24,922 bases of DNA from an uncultured Lachnospiraceae bacterium (GCA_900544445.1 UQVK01000053.1:1-24922); one strand, 5' to 3'. Counted from the first letter of the stretch, positions 8,775-16,731 are shown. Numbers and translations: made by a program. Notes: a model not told the origin generated them from the letters alone.

Positions 8775-8801
8775 CTGACTCCCGGCAATGCCGGGAATCA
8801 G
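8775..8801 (-). repeat. Strong hairpin between the secreted-protein and GlfT2-like genes
   Basis: On the plus strand the stem is CTGA, one mismatched base, TCCCGGC, loop AAT, GCCGGGA, one base, TCAG. That gives 11 pairs with one internal mismatch. Neither side is followed by a T-run, so it is not a standard intrinsic terminator. It could be an mRNA processing or stability element that sets different expression levels for the genes either side. Confidence 0.55.
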
Positions 8802-8826
8802 TCATCCATTGAAACCACACCATGTT

Positions 8827-8838
8827 AGTTACGTAACT
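8827..8838. repeat. 12-bp perfect palindrome AGTTACGTAACT
   Basis: A perfect palindrome lies 7 bp beyond the stop codon of the secreted-protein gene. It could be a protein-binding site or chance. No T-run follows it. Confidence 0.35.
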
Positions 8839-8845
8839 GATAGGA

Positions 8846-9538
8846 TCAGGTTCTGGGAGATGCTGCCGCTGCAGCGGAGACGGTCGTGGAGGGAGTTCCC
8901 TGCGCCACAACGAAGGTAACGTTTACGGCTCCGCCAAAGGCAGGAAGCGCGATCGCGATGGTTCCGTTAATGATAACAACGGGTACTGCCACCCAGGTCC
9001 CATCCGCTCTCTGGTACAGAGCCTGAACAGTCTCGCCCTCATTCAGAGCAGCGCCTCCGAGAATATCACTCAGAACAAACGCTGCGGAAATGGAGCCGTT
9101 CTGGGATACCGCCTCTCCGGAAGCAGTCATCAGGCCGATGGTCATATTGTTTACAATATTCAGATTTCCGCTGGCATCCGTCAGGGACAGAGCTCCCTGG
9201 CCGGTGAAGTTCATAACACGCATATCGCTGGAGGCAAGAGCTGCCACCAGAGAGGCTGCTGCTGCCTGTGCCTGCTCTGCGGTGGAAGGCGCACTTACTA
9301 CGGCAACTGCGGATGCATCAATGGTCTGACCGCCTGCGGTCACAAAGGTGGTTCCGGGCAGAGTCGCCGTCTGCTGGCCGGAAAGGCTCACGGCCTGACC
9401 GTTTCCTCCGATGGAAGAACTTACTACCACCTGCTGTACGGTTTCGGTTGTAATGGACGGGCTGGGTGCCGCCATTGCAGTCGTACCCATAGCGAGGGTC
9501 ATAACTGCGGAAAGAACGATTGCCATTCTCTTTTTCAT
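8846..9538 (-). CDS. Secreted lysine-free Ala/Ser/Thr/Val-rich protein of unknown function
   Basis: The 230-residue protein has a clear signal peptide (MKKRMAIVLSAVMTLAMG, cleavage likely after AMA at about 23). The mature part has no lysine, no cysteine and only three arginines. It is rich in Ala, Ser, Thr, Val and Gly, and beta-rich in the middle (ALNEGETVQALYQRADGTWV, then a hydrophobic VPVVIINGTIAIALPAF). It ends in a low-complexity SAAAAASPRT tail. There is no membrane anchor, LPxTG motif or surface-binding repeat, although SPRT recalls the first four residues of an S-P-x-T-G sorting motif. I recognise no family. A GGGG-containing ribosome site lies about 11 nt before the ATG. It sits 89 bp after the LCP gene, so it probably works outside the cell with the polymer or its ligase. 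Confidence 0.75.
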   Translation of the reverse strand: MKKRMAIVLSAVMTLAMGTTAMAAPSPSITTETVQQVVVSSSIGGNGQAVSLSGQQTATLPGTTFVTAGGQTIDASAVAVVSAPSTAEQAQAAAASLVAALASSDMRVMNFTGQGALSLTDASGNLNIVNNMTIGLMTASGEAVSQNGSISAAFVLSDILGGAALNEGETVQALYQRADGTWVAVPVVIINGTIAIALPAFGGAVNVTFVVAQGTPSTTVSAAAAASPRT

Positions 9539-9627
9539 GTCAATCTTTTCCCCTTTCTGGAATAATGAATAGGTATGTGTGGCTTCTTTATATCAACAGG
9601 CGGTTTCCCACACTGTTAATACCATCG

Positions 9628-10722
9628 TCAGTCCGTGCCTTCCGGCACTTCTTCATAAAATACCTGCAGGATCAGCTTATAGAGGGCCGTTTCATCGGGA
9701 TAGAACTCCTCAAAAATCTCACCCATCTGAACCTCTCCTTCCATAGAGTAGATGTTTTCCTCACTGAAGCTGCAGGAAACTGCTTCTCCAGCGAGGTATA
9801 CCGCTTCCTGTGCGGTAATATCGGTCACCATATAAGGCGTTATGGCCTGATACAGGGTAAACGGGAGGGTCAGATCCTTTCTGACTGCGTTCCCCGTCTG
9901 TCTGATCAATGCCTGAAGATAGCTTTTTTGTCTCTCCAGTCTTGCTTCGGCACTCTGCGGCTGACTGGTATCTCTGTATCGTATAAAGGCATAGGCGTCA
10001 TTTCCCATCAGGTGAACCTTCTGACCGGTTTTCCATCCGGTTTTATAACGCGCTCCGTTAATTTCAATGTCCGCTCCTGCAGCGGATTCGGGAATGATGA
10101 CGTCCACTCCGCCAGCCGCGTCGTTTAAGAGAGGGATCGCTTCCATATTCAATGCACAGTAACCGTGAATCGGCAGTCCATAGAAAAGCCGGCTGACTGC
10201 GTTTACGGTGTTTTCACAGCTTTTCTCCATTCCGTCGCCGTAGGCGTGTGCCAGAGCGATCTGAGCGGTCTGTGTTCCGGCGTAGAGGCCGTTTCGGTCA
10301 TAGACGGAAATTTGAGTCATGGTATCCCGGTTGATGCCGATGACACGAATTGCTTTTTCCTCCGGATCAATTACGGCCAGGAACAGGGCATCTGCCTGTC
10401 CGCCCTCATAAAGGTCCTTTGAAGCTTCCATTTCACCGCTTCTGTCAATTCCCATAAAAAGGAAGGTCATGACATCTTTTTTATATGCGTACGTTTTTCC
10501 CTGATAACGCAGTTCTCCGGCCTGAAGGCTTTCTGCCTCCTGCGTTTCTGTGGTAAAGTCCTGCATTCTTTCCGGAACTGCTTCCAGTTTTTCAGACAGC
10601 AGGGAACCGCCCTGGTAATCCAGAATCATCCACGCGGCGATGAGGAAAATCCCCGACAGGAACAGCAGGCCGATGCAGATGCCGATTCCGGCCAGAAGCC
10701 GCTTTTTTTGTTCTTTTCTCAT
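9628..10722 (-). CDS. LCP (LytR-CpsA-Psr) family glycopolymer ligase
   Basis: The 364-residue protein has a short basic N-terminus, one membrane helix (about residues 9-34) and an extracellular LCP domain from about 84. Family motifs include TFLFMGIDRSG (D93, R94), ADALFLAVID (D111), IGINRDTM (R132, D133), NTVNAVSRLFYGLPIHGY, AAGGVDV and FIRYRDTS with RLERQKSYLQ. The usual acidic residue just before the latter block is not obvious (SAEAR). LCP proteins transfer lipid-linked glycopolymers to peptidoglycan on the outer face of the membrane, which fits a cluster with an ABC-type polysaccharide exporter. The ATG overlaps the pseudo-sortase stop by 4 bp (ATGA), implying translational coupling. The family is firm; the polymer attached is inferred from context. 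Confidence 0.9.
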   Translation of the reverse strand: MRKEQKKRLLAGIGICIGLLFLSGIFLIAAWMILDYQGGSLLSEKLEAVPERMQDFTTETQEAESLQAGELRYQGKTYAYKKDVMTFLFMGIDRSGEMEASKDLYEGGQADALFLAVIDPEEKAIRVIGINRDTMTQISVYDRNGLYAGTQTAQIALAHAYGDGMEKSCENTVNAVSRLFYGLPIHGYCALNMEAIPLLNDAAGGVDVIIPESAAGADIEINGARYKTGWKTGQKVHLMGNDAYAFIRYRDTSQPQSAEARLERQKSYLQALIRQTGNAVRKDLTLPFTLYQAITPYMVTDITAQEAVYLAGEAVSCSFSEENIYSMEGEVQMGEIFEEFYPDETALYKLILQVFYEEVPEGTD

Positions 10723-11468
10723 TTTCGCGAAACCTGAACGGCCTGTACCAGATAGCGTCTGTCATCCTGTCCGGTCACTCCCGTGGACAGGGTGATGATT
10801 TTATCATCTGCCGTCACCCCGATGGAACTGTCTACATAGGCATCCATGGCCCTCTGGGAAAAGACCGTTTCCAGGTAAGACGAAAAAATATCTTTGTCCC
10901 AGAAATCATAAATTTTAATCAGATGCCGGTCATCATAATTGTAGGCAGCAAAAATCTGATAGCTTAACACCCGGTCTTCCAGGTAGATGTTGACAGTGCG
11001 GTAAGTATCAAAAAAATCTCTGTCCTGATACTGATGAAGCTGTGCAAATCTCCCGTCCACATTCCTTCCGTAAATCACGGTATTGGGATCGGAAAAATCT
11101 TTTCGGTTAAAGTATTCTGTATAGATGCAGCCCGCATCGTCCGCTTCCTTTGATTCGTTGTGACTCAGGTAGTAATACTCATCCTCGGCGGACTGCAGAA
11201 TAGGAAAGCTGATTCCTGTTCCCGGAATATCCATCCAGGCATAAATATCCGGATTGATTTCCCGCAGGGCAGCAAACTCCGGCTTTTCCTCTTCTGTCAG
11301 CCAGTCTTCCAGTCCGGAAGCGGAAGTGGAACTCTCTTTTCCTGTTTCATCCGAAATTGTCCGTCCGTTTCCGCATGCTGCGAGCAGGAATGTCAACGAC
11401 GCAGCAGCCAGAAACATGTATTTTTTCCCGTATCCGGGTATCTTCCCGCTTTTTATCATTGTTCTCAC
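10719..11468 (-). CDS. Sortase-B-like lipoprotein lacking the catalytic His and Cys
   Basis: The 249-residue protein has a lipoprotein signal peptide (LTFLLAAC, lipid Cys about 32) and a linker, then a sortase-B fold from about 60 to 249. Recognisable blocks are INPDIYAWMDIPGTGISFPI (71-90), YYYLSHN, DPNTVIYG (127-134), FAQLHQY and IITLST (224-229). In active SrtB the sequences are VIYGHN and TLSTC. Here they are VIYGRN (R135, codon AGG at 11064-11066) and TLSTG (G230, codon GGA at 10779-10781). The catalytic Arg position appears kept (R238 in DRRYLVQA). Transpeptidation should therefore be lost while the fold is conserved. The GTG start has GAGAGG 4 nt upstream; an ATG at codon 4 is an alternative. 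It follows the HAD gene by 65 bp and overlaps LCP by 4 bp. Confidence 0.85.
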   Translation of the reverse strand: MRTMIKSGKIPGYGKKYMFLAAASLTFLLAACGNGRTISDETGKESSTSASGLEDWLTEEEKPEFAALREINPDIYAWMDIPGTGISFPILQSAEDEYYYLSHNESKEADDAGCIYTEYFNRKDFSDPNTVIYGRNVDGRFAQLHQYQDRDFFDTYRTVNIYLEDRVLSYQIFAAYNYDDRHLIKIYDFWDKDIFSSYLETVFSQRAMDAYVDSSIGVTADDKIITLSTGVTGQDDRRYLVQAVQVSRK

Positions 11469-11533
11469 AGTACCTCTCTTCTTCTGCCCGTTTTCAGTGA
11501 TAACAAATACCGTTCCTTACGGTTCATGGGCTG

Positions 11534-13552
11534 TCAGGCCAGCACACACTGAATATCCTCTTTTGTCATTTTTTTCCGTTCCGATTCCATCCACAGAAAG
11601 GCCGGCGCCGCAGCGTCTCTTCCACTGATGGATGCGATATGAGAATCCACGCCGCTTTTCAGATACAGCCTGCAGAAATCCAGAATTCCCGTCTGAATCC
11701 GTTCAGCCTTCCGGGCCTCTTCATCTGAACGTGGAGTCAGGGCCTGTATTTCCCAGTCCGGACCTGTGAAGCCCCGAAAGCCGGGGAAGGGAGAAGCCAG
11801 CAGCTTTTCCATGGCAACATTGTCTCCCTGAGCGGCATTGTGACGCTCCCATAAATCCCGGTTGTGTGCCTGAGAAAACAGGTAACTGACCAGCCTGCCT
11901 TCTGCAAGCTGCGCTTCGCTCATATCCGGTTCCGCATTGTGCCGGGTATTGGTTCCGGCAAGAATTCCGGTGATTTCGCAGTTCAGCTTCCATACCCTGT
12001 TGACCAGAACATCCAGGGCCATTGCGCCGCTTCCGGCCCATCCGATATCAACAGCAGCAGCGCGCGCGGCGCCGTTCAGAATTCCTTCATAGTAACGTCT
12101 GCCTTCCACAAGCTGGTTTTCATAATGAGCGGTCACCTCGTCCCAGCGCCGGTTCATAAAGTCCTTTACCACATGCATATTTCTGTCCGTCAGCGTGTCC
12201 GTCCTCTTCAGAGACGTTTCGTTCAGTCCATCCAGCAGATCGGAAAGCTCCATTGCCTCAAAGATCTGCTCCAGAGTGAAGCCCTGATTTCCCTTATGAA
12301 ACAGAAATCTTCGAAAAAAATCATATTTATTGCGGCAGGCAGTCATCTTTACGGCCGCAAGTCTGGACCATAAAACGTAGCACACTTTTCCTGCCGCATC
12401 CTCCTCTGGATATAGCAGGCGGTAAACCTGACTGAGAATATCACCGTCTCTTGCCAGGAAAAGAAGTTTTTCAATCCGGTGTTGCTGCATATAGTCATGG
12501 ATAAACTGACAGTAGCCCAGCGCAAAAATACCTCCGTAAACAAATCCGCATTCATAATCTCTGTCCCGGAGCTTCAGGCCATTGTGCAGATGGGCATTTA
12601 CCAGTCCCCGGTATATGCTTCCCGTAACCGGCGACATTTCCATGGCCCGGAAGGGCATTCCCGCCTCGTTCGCATTTCCGCAGAGAACGCTCTCCCATCC
12701 TGCTTTCTGCGCGTTCTCTCCGTCAGATATCCGGTTGTCCCCCACATGAACGATGTGTCCCGGACCGAGCAGCTGTCCGATTTCTGCATACAGACCGCCG
12801 TCACTTTTGGAACAGCCGTATTCACAGGAAACAAAGCAGTTTTCCAGGTTCGAAAATCCACATTTTGCAAGCATCTGCCGGATCGTTTCTGCGGGAAGAT
12901 ACATGTCCGAGAGAACAATGATCCGCTTTCCTCTCTTTTGAAGCAGCCGGAACACCTCAAGCATATAGGGATTGGCAAAGCACAGACCGCTTTCCGTCTC
13001 CTGTTCCGCACGCATGCCCTCCTCCTTCGGAATTCCCGCTTCGCATTCCAGCCAGTCATAGATATCCGAAAGCGTAATCTCCCGATGTCCCTTTTCGCGC
13101 ATGCAGTTTTCTCTGACGCGTTGTTCCGCTTCGATGCGCAGACGCCTGAAGTCCAGGTAAGCCAGCTTCTGCCCCACAATGTAAAACAGATCCTCCGGAC
13201 TGGAAAAGGGACGAAACAGCAGGGTATCAAAAACATCAAAGGAAACGATGTCATAAGCAGAAAGCCTCTCTGCAAGCCTTTCCGGTGTTTCTTTTACGGA
13301 AAGCACGGATTCCGCGCATTTCACCGGAAGACGTTTTGCTGTCCGGAGGTCCTGGCCGGGCGCCTTTGCGGCGCCTCTCCAGCCAATGAGCCAGCCCAGA
13401 TTCAGCATGACAAGATAAAGCCAGGCCAGAGGACGCTGCCGGAGGAAAGTCTGACCGTCGCGTACCATATGATATTTTTCTCTGATTTCCGGCACCCGGT
13501 TGACCAGTGCACCGTAAACATTCATTCGGAACGTCATCAGTTCCATCTTCAT
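11534..13552 (-). CDS. HAD-like protein with C-terminal LARDG domain (COG5610-like)
   Basis: The 672-residue protein has a hydrophobic N-terminal stretch (about 41-58), a HAD-superfamily domain (about 100-295) and a large C-terminal domain (about 330-672). HAD motifs are SFDVFDTLL with nucleophile D106, VLSDMY (S215), CSKSDGG (K249) and HVGDNRISD (D272, D277). The residue two after the nucleophile is Phe108, not the acid-base Asp of HAD phosphatases. The C-terminal part has LLFLARDGDIL (363-373), YVLWSRLAAV and AVDIGWAGSG (500-509), shared with the protein at 15262-16731. Such HAD fusions occur in surface polysaccharide loci, but their reaction is not established. The ATG start has AGGAG 5 nt upstream. 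It follows the ABC ATPase gene by 30 bp, in one operon. Confidence 0.82.
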   Translation of the reverse strand: MKMELMTFRMNVYGALVNRVPEIREKYHMVRDGQTFLRQRPLAWLYLVMLNLGWLIGWRGAAKAPGQDLRTAKRLPVKCAESVLSVKETPERLAERLSAYDIVSFDVFDTLLFRPFSSPEDLFYIVGQKLAYLDFRRLRIEAEQRVRENCMREKGHREITLSDIYDWLECEAGIPKEEGMRAEQETESGLCFANPYMLEVFRLLQKRGKRIIVLSDMYLPAETIRQMLAKCGFSNLENCFVSCEYGCSKSDGGLYAEIGQLLGPGHIVHVGDNRISDGENAQKAGWESVLCGNANEAGMPFRAMEMSPVTGSIYRGLVNAHLHNGLKLRDRDYECGFVYGGIFALGYCQFIHDYMQQHRIEKLLFLARDGDILSQVYRLLYPEEDAAGKVCYVLWSRLAAVKMTACRNKYDFFRRFLFHKGNQGFTLEQIFEAMELSDLLDGLNETSLKRTDTLTDRNMHVVKDFMNRRWDEVTAHYENQLVEGRRYYEGILNGAARAAAVDIGWAGSGAMALDVLVNRVWKLNCEITGILAGTNTRHNAEPDMSEAQLAEGRLVSYLFSQAHNRDLWERHNAAQGDNVAMEKLLASPFPGFRGFTGPDWEIQALTPRSDEEARKAERIQTGILDFCRLYLKSGVDSHIASISGRDAAAPAFLWMESERKKMTKEDIQCVLA

Positions 13553-13582
13553 TTTCTCTCCTGTTTTTCTCCATGTTGATTC

Positions 13583-14461
13583 TCAGCCTGCCATCTTACG
13601 ATAGGCCGCGCATACTTTTGGGGGATCTCCGATTTCCTTCAGGACCCCTTTTTCGATCCACACGGCTTTGGTACAGTTTTTGAGGATGGTATCCGTGGAG
13701 TGGGACACGATCAGAACCGTGGAGCCGCTGTGAATCATCTCCCTGATCCGCTGTTCGCTCTTTTTCCGGAAGAACATGTCTCCCACGCTGAGTACCTCGT
13801 CCAGAATCAGGATCTCCGCCGTTTCACCCACTGTGGCGATGGCAAATCCCAGCCGGGAGGTCATACCGGAAGAAAAGTTTTTTATTTTTTCATCCATAAA
13901 GCCGTCCAGTTCCGCGAATTCCACGATTTTATCGTAGTTTTCATCAATAAATTCCCTGCTGTAACCGATGATCGCTCCGTTCAGATAGACGTTTTCTCTT
14001 GCCGTCAGTTCCGAGTCAAAACCGGTTCCCAGGGTGAGAAGCTGCACCTTTTTCCGGTCTACCTCAATGTTCCCTTCGGAAGGCTTCAGCACGCCGGCGA
14101 TCAGCTTTAAGAGCGTGCTCTTCCCGGAACCGTTGGTTCCGATGATGCCGACCACTTCCCCTTTCCGGATATCAAACGTGATATGCTGGAGCGCTTCCAG
14201 CTCATGATATTTATTCTGCCGTTTCAGGGTGGCCAGCAGATATTCCTTCAGACTTCCCGCATTAATCTCGTTGATCTTAAACCGCATGCATACATCCTTA
14301 ATACGTATGGCAGGAACCTGATCCTGCTGGGCGGCCGATTCCGGTTCTTCCATATCTTTGAGCCAGCGAAGCCATGTTTCATCCCTGTCCAGATCCAGCC
14401 ATTCCAATTCGTCATCATCAGGGATGCGTTTTTTTATTCTTTCTCTCTCTGTTTTCATCAT
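13583..14461 (-). CDS. ABC transporter ATP-binding protein, polysaccharide/teichoic acid export (Wzt/TagH type)
   Basis: The 292-residue ATPase powers export of a lipid-linked glycan with the permease encoded just upstream. Walker A is GTNGSGKST (108-116), the signature is NFSSGMTSRLG (195-205), Walker B is EILILDE (216-222) and the H-loop is H254 in VSHS. The GTGFDSELTARENVYLNG segment is typical of the O-antigen/teichoic subfamily. An acidic 45-residue N-terminal extension (PDDDELEWLDLDRDETWL) precedes the domain. There is no C-terminal carbohydrate-binding domain, so it resembles short Wzt or TagH N-terminal forms. The frame stays open to 14821 inside the permease gene. I chose the ATG at 14461 because AAAGGA lies 8 nt upstream and 23 bp separate it from the permease stop. 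Confidence 0.92.
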   Translation of the reverse strand: MMKTERERIKKRIPDDDELEWLDLDRDETWLRWLKDMEEPESAAQQDQVPAIRIKDVCMRFKINEINAGSLKEYLLATLKRQNKYHELEALQHITFDIRKGEVVGIIGTNGSGKSTLLKLIAGVLKPSEGNIEVDRKKVQLLTLGTGFDSELTARENVYLNGAIIGYSREFIDENYDKIVEFAELDGFMDEKIKNFSSGMTSRLGFAIATVGETAEILILDEVLSVGDMFFRKKSEQRIREMIHSGSTVLIVSHSTDTILKNCTKAVWIEKGVLKEIGDPPKVCAAYRKMAG

Positions 14462-14484
14462 CCTTTTAATCCTTTCAGGAACGT

Positions 14485-15258
14485 TCAGACGGTCTGCATG
14501 ATCCGGTTCCGGCACCGATGAAATACAAGGCTGCCTGTCGCATACATCACTGCTGCCCAGACAAACATGCGGGTCCACTGCAGAGCCGTCGGCCAGGCTG
14601 CATACAGCATGGTGTTTCTCATGCAGGCGATATAGTTGTAAACCGGATTTGCTTCTATCATTCCTGCAATGGTATCCGGAAGCTGCTCCACAGGATAGAA
14701 AATTGCGGAGCAGTACATCCAGAGGTTCAGCAGAACGGAATACAGATACCTGATATCCGCAAAAAAAACGTAAGCTGCCGCAAGCAGATATCCCATCCCC
14801 AGGGAAAACAGGGTAACGCACAGAATAACGGCCGGCGCGGCCAGCATGGTAATCCCCGGACGTATCCGGAATGCAAAAAGCATCAGCAGGTAAGCCACAA
14901 AGGTGTAGAGAAAATTGACCAGAGCGCTGTATACACGCGCAATGGGAAAGATCGCCATGGGAAACTTGACTCTTGTGAGCATGACCCGGTTATCCACCAT
15001 GACGGTCATCGCCGCACTGGTAGCCCCCGTGAAAAGCTGCCAGACTGTCTGTCCGCTGAGGAGATAGAGCGGATAATTTTCAATGTTTCTGCTGAACATT
15101 TTTGTAAATATGAAGGACAGCACAACCATGTTCAAAAGCGGATTCAGTACGCTCCAGAGGATTCCCAGATAGGACCTGGAATATTTCCGTTTGATTTCCC
15201 TGGCCACGAGCTGTCTTACGACAAAGGAGTACTGTTTCAGTTCTTCCAGTTTCTTCAT
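14485..15258 (-). CDS. ABC-2 type permease for polysaccharide export (Wzm/TagG type)
   Basis: The 257-residue membrane protein has about six predicted helices, with family features VAREIKRKYSRSYLGILWSVLNPL near the N-terminus and YCSAIFYPVEQLPDTIAGMIEANPVYNYI near the C-terminus. Both are hallmarks of TagG/Wzm/RfbA-type permeases. With the ATPase 23 bp downstream it forms the transporter that moves undecaprenyl-linked polymer across the membrane. The ATG directly follows the preceding gene's stop (TAGGAAATG), so translation is probably coupled to that gene. The frame and family are clear; the exact polymer is not. Confidence 0.92.
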   Translation of the reverse strand: MKKLEELKQYSFVVRQLVAREIKRKYSRSYLGILWSVLNPLLNMVVLSFIFTKMFSRNIENYPLYLLSGQTVWQLFTGATSAAMTVMVDNRVMLTRVKFPMAIFPIARVYSALVNFLYTFVAYLLMLFAFRIRPGITMLAAPAVILCVTLFSLGMGYLLAAAYVFFADIRYLYSVLLNLWMYCSAIFYPVEQLPDTIAGMIEANPVYNYIACMRNTMLYAAWPTALQWTRMFVWAAVMYATGSLVFHRCRNRIMQTV

Positions 15259-15261
15259 TTC

Positions 15262-16731
15262 CTAAGCTGCCTTTCGTCTTTTTCTGAAATCGTGCCGCAT
15301 CCGTGTATATAACGCATATCTATAGAGAAGCATCCCCATTCTGTGCCAGGCATACAGCCTTCCTCCATACAGACGGATGCTTCCTTCCATCCAGCCGCTG
15401 TCATGCAGCTTTCTGCCGCCCGGAAACAGCATCAGGCGCAGACGGGGAACGAGATGATGGTCCATGAACTGACGCTGTGTCAGGCATTCTGCCAGCGGAC
15501 GCATTTTTTCTTCCGTCACGTCGTCGGAGAACAATGCGTTTCCATAACAGGCGCTCTCTTCCCGGGATGGAGCGGACATGAAGCTTTTCAGAAGCGCCGG
15601 AATCCGGACCTGTTCCGCTTCCAGAGAAAGGCTGCCCGGATGGCTCTCCGCATCTTCGCTGCAAAAGTCCGCAACGGTTTCCAGATAAAGTGTCAGAAGC
15701 ATCATCTGTTGTCTGACCCATTTTTCCTTTTCCGGGTATGCCGGAGTCAGAATGGGCTCCCACCGTTTCCCTTTGCGCTCATACCCTTCGGTCATTCCAT
15801 GGGGAGCCGTGAAAATGCATTCAAAAAGACAGTTGGAAAAAAGGGTCTTTCGGCCCGTTCCGGAGGCGGGTTCAAAATACCAGCCATGGTATCCTTTCCT
15901 GTCCGCCGTTTCCGGAAGGCTGTAGAGGCCAAAATAATAGCCCTCTAATGGCCGGCTGTAACCGGCACTTTGTAAAAGATGTCCAAGGCTCTCCTGCATG
16001 GTGCCGATCCATCCGCTGTCCACCAGCGCATAAGGGATATCCTCCAGAAGGCCCTCCTGTGTCAGATAGCCAACGGCAGCTTCATACCGGCTGCGGGAGC
16101 GGCGGTCAGCAAGCTCGCAAAACTCGCTGCATTCCGCAAGCGGAGCCCGAAGCCGCCTGATCTCACGCCAGGAAAGCGTCTCATCCACCCCTCGTCCCGG
16201 CTGAACCAGCCGCGCGATTTTCTTCGCTTCCCTTTCTGTCAGCCCGGCTCTGCGCATCAGGTCTGAAAAGGTGACATGCATCCCGCCCCGGCAGATCCGC
16301 TCCAGACTTCCGGTTCCGATCAGGTGCTGTTCCGGCAGCCTCCAGGCATATCGGGAAGCGTACAGGTACCGGCACTCCAGGGAATACTGTTTTTCAGAAC
16401 CGGTTTTCCCGGAAAAGGTTTTTGCGGAAAGCCTTTGCACTTCACATAACGTCTGTGCCATGCGGTACATCAGCCAGCCGTCTCTCGCCAGAAAGTACAG
16501 ACGCCGTTTTCCCGTCTCCTGCGCCTGTTTCAGGACCCAGGAAACGAAAGCTAACAGTGTGGGGCCAAGAACAAACATACTGACGCAGATCTGGGCTTGC
16601 GGAAGATCGGGATCCGCTGCTGAAAGCGCCTTTGTACAGGCTCTTTCAGAGATTTCCAGCAGCCCTGGCGTTTTCTTCAGCAGTCTGCGGTAATCATTCA
16701 GTTTGTATTCGCTTCTCTGTTTCAAAGGCAT
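15262..16731 (-). CDS. Protein of unknown function with LARDG domain (HAD-less relative of the 672-aa protein)
   Basis: The protein has 489 residues from the ATG at 16731. It carries RLYFLARDGWLMYRMAQ (about 77-93), CRYLYASRYAWRLP (about 120-133) and YALVDSGWIGTMQESL (about 234-249), then FSNCLFECIFTAPHGMTEGY. These match in order the C-terminal domain of the HAD-like protein at 11534-13552 (LLFLARDGD, YVLWSRLAA, AVDIGWAGSG). It has no HAD domain, signal peptide or clear membrane helix, and a very basic end (MRHDFRKRRKAA). The conserved charged motifs suggest an enzyme, but I cannot name the reaction. The start is uncertain: ATG at 16731 lies 12 nt after AGAGG, TTG at 16734 lies 9 nt after it, and TTG at 16743 touches it. 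It overlaps the upstream GT2 gene by 38-50 bp. Confidence 0.7.
   Translation of the reverse strand: MPLKQRSEYKLNDYRRLLKKTPGLLEISERACTKALSAADPDLPQAQICVSMFVLGPTLLAFVSWVLKQAQETGKRRLYFLARDGWLMYRMAQTLCEVQRLSAKTFSGKTGSEKQYSLECRYLYASRYAWRLPEQHLIGTGSLERICRGGMHVTFSDLMRRAGLTEREAKKIARLVQPGRGVDETLSWREIRRLRAPLAECSEFCELADRRSRSRYEAAVGYLTQEGLLEDIPYALVDSGWIGTMQESLGHLLQSAGYSRPLEGYYFGLYSLPETADRKGYHGWYFEPASGTGRKTLFSNCLFECIFTAPHGMTEGYERKGKRWEPILTPAYPEKEKWVRQQMMLLTLYLETVADFCSEDAESHPGSLSLEAEQVRIPALLKSFMSAPSREESACYGNALFSDDVTEEKMRPLAECLTQRQFMDHHLVPRLRLMLFPGGRKLHDSGWMEGSIRLYGGRLYAWHRMGMLLYRYALYTRMRHDFRKRRKAA

Noticed and set aside
11509..11523. ACCGT/ACGGT small hairpin between the HAD gene and the pseudo-sortase
   Set aside because: Only five pairs and a poor T-tract; likely chance in a 65-bp gap.
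12479..13579. 366-codon open frame on the plus strand
   Set aside because: It is antisense to the HAD-like gene, which has clear motifs; the composition is basic and His/Phe-rich as in shadow frames.
14462..14821. Possible 120-residue N-terminal extension of the ABC ATPase
   Set aside because: It overlaps the permease gene in another frame and shows no domain; a good ribosome site supports the start at 14461.
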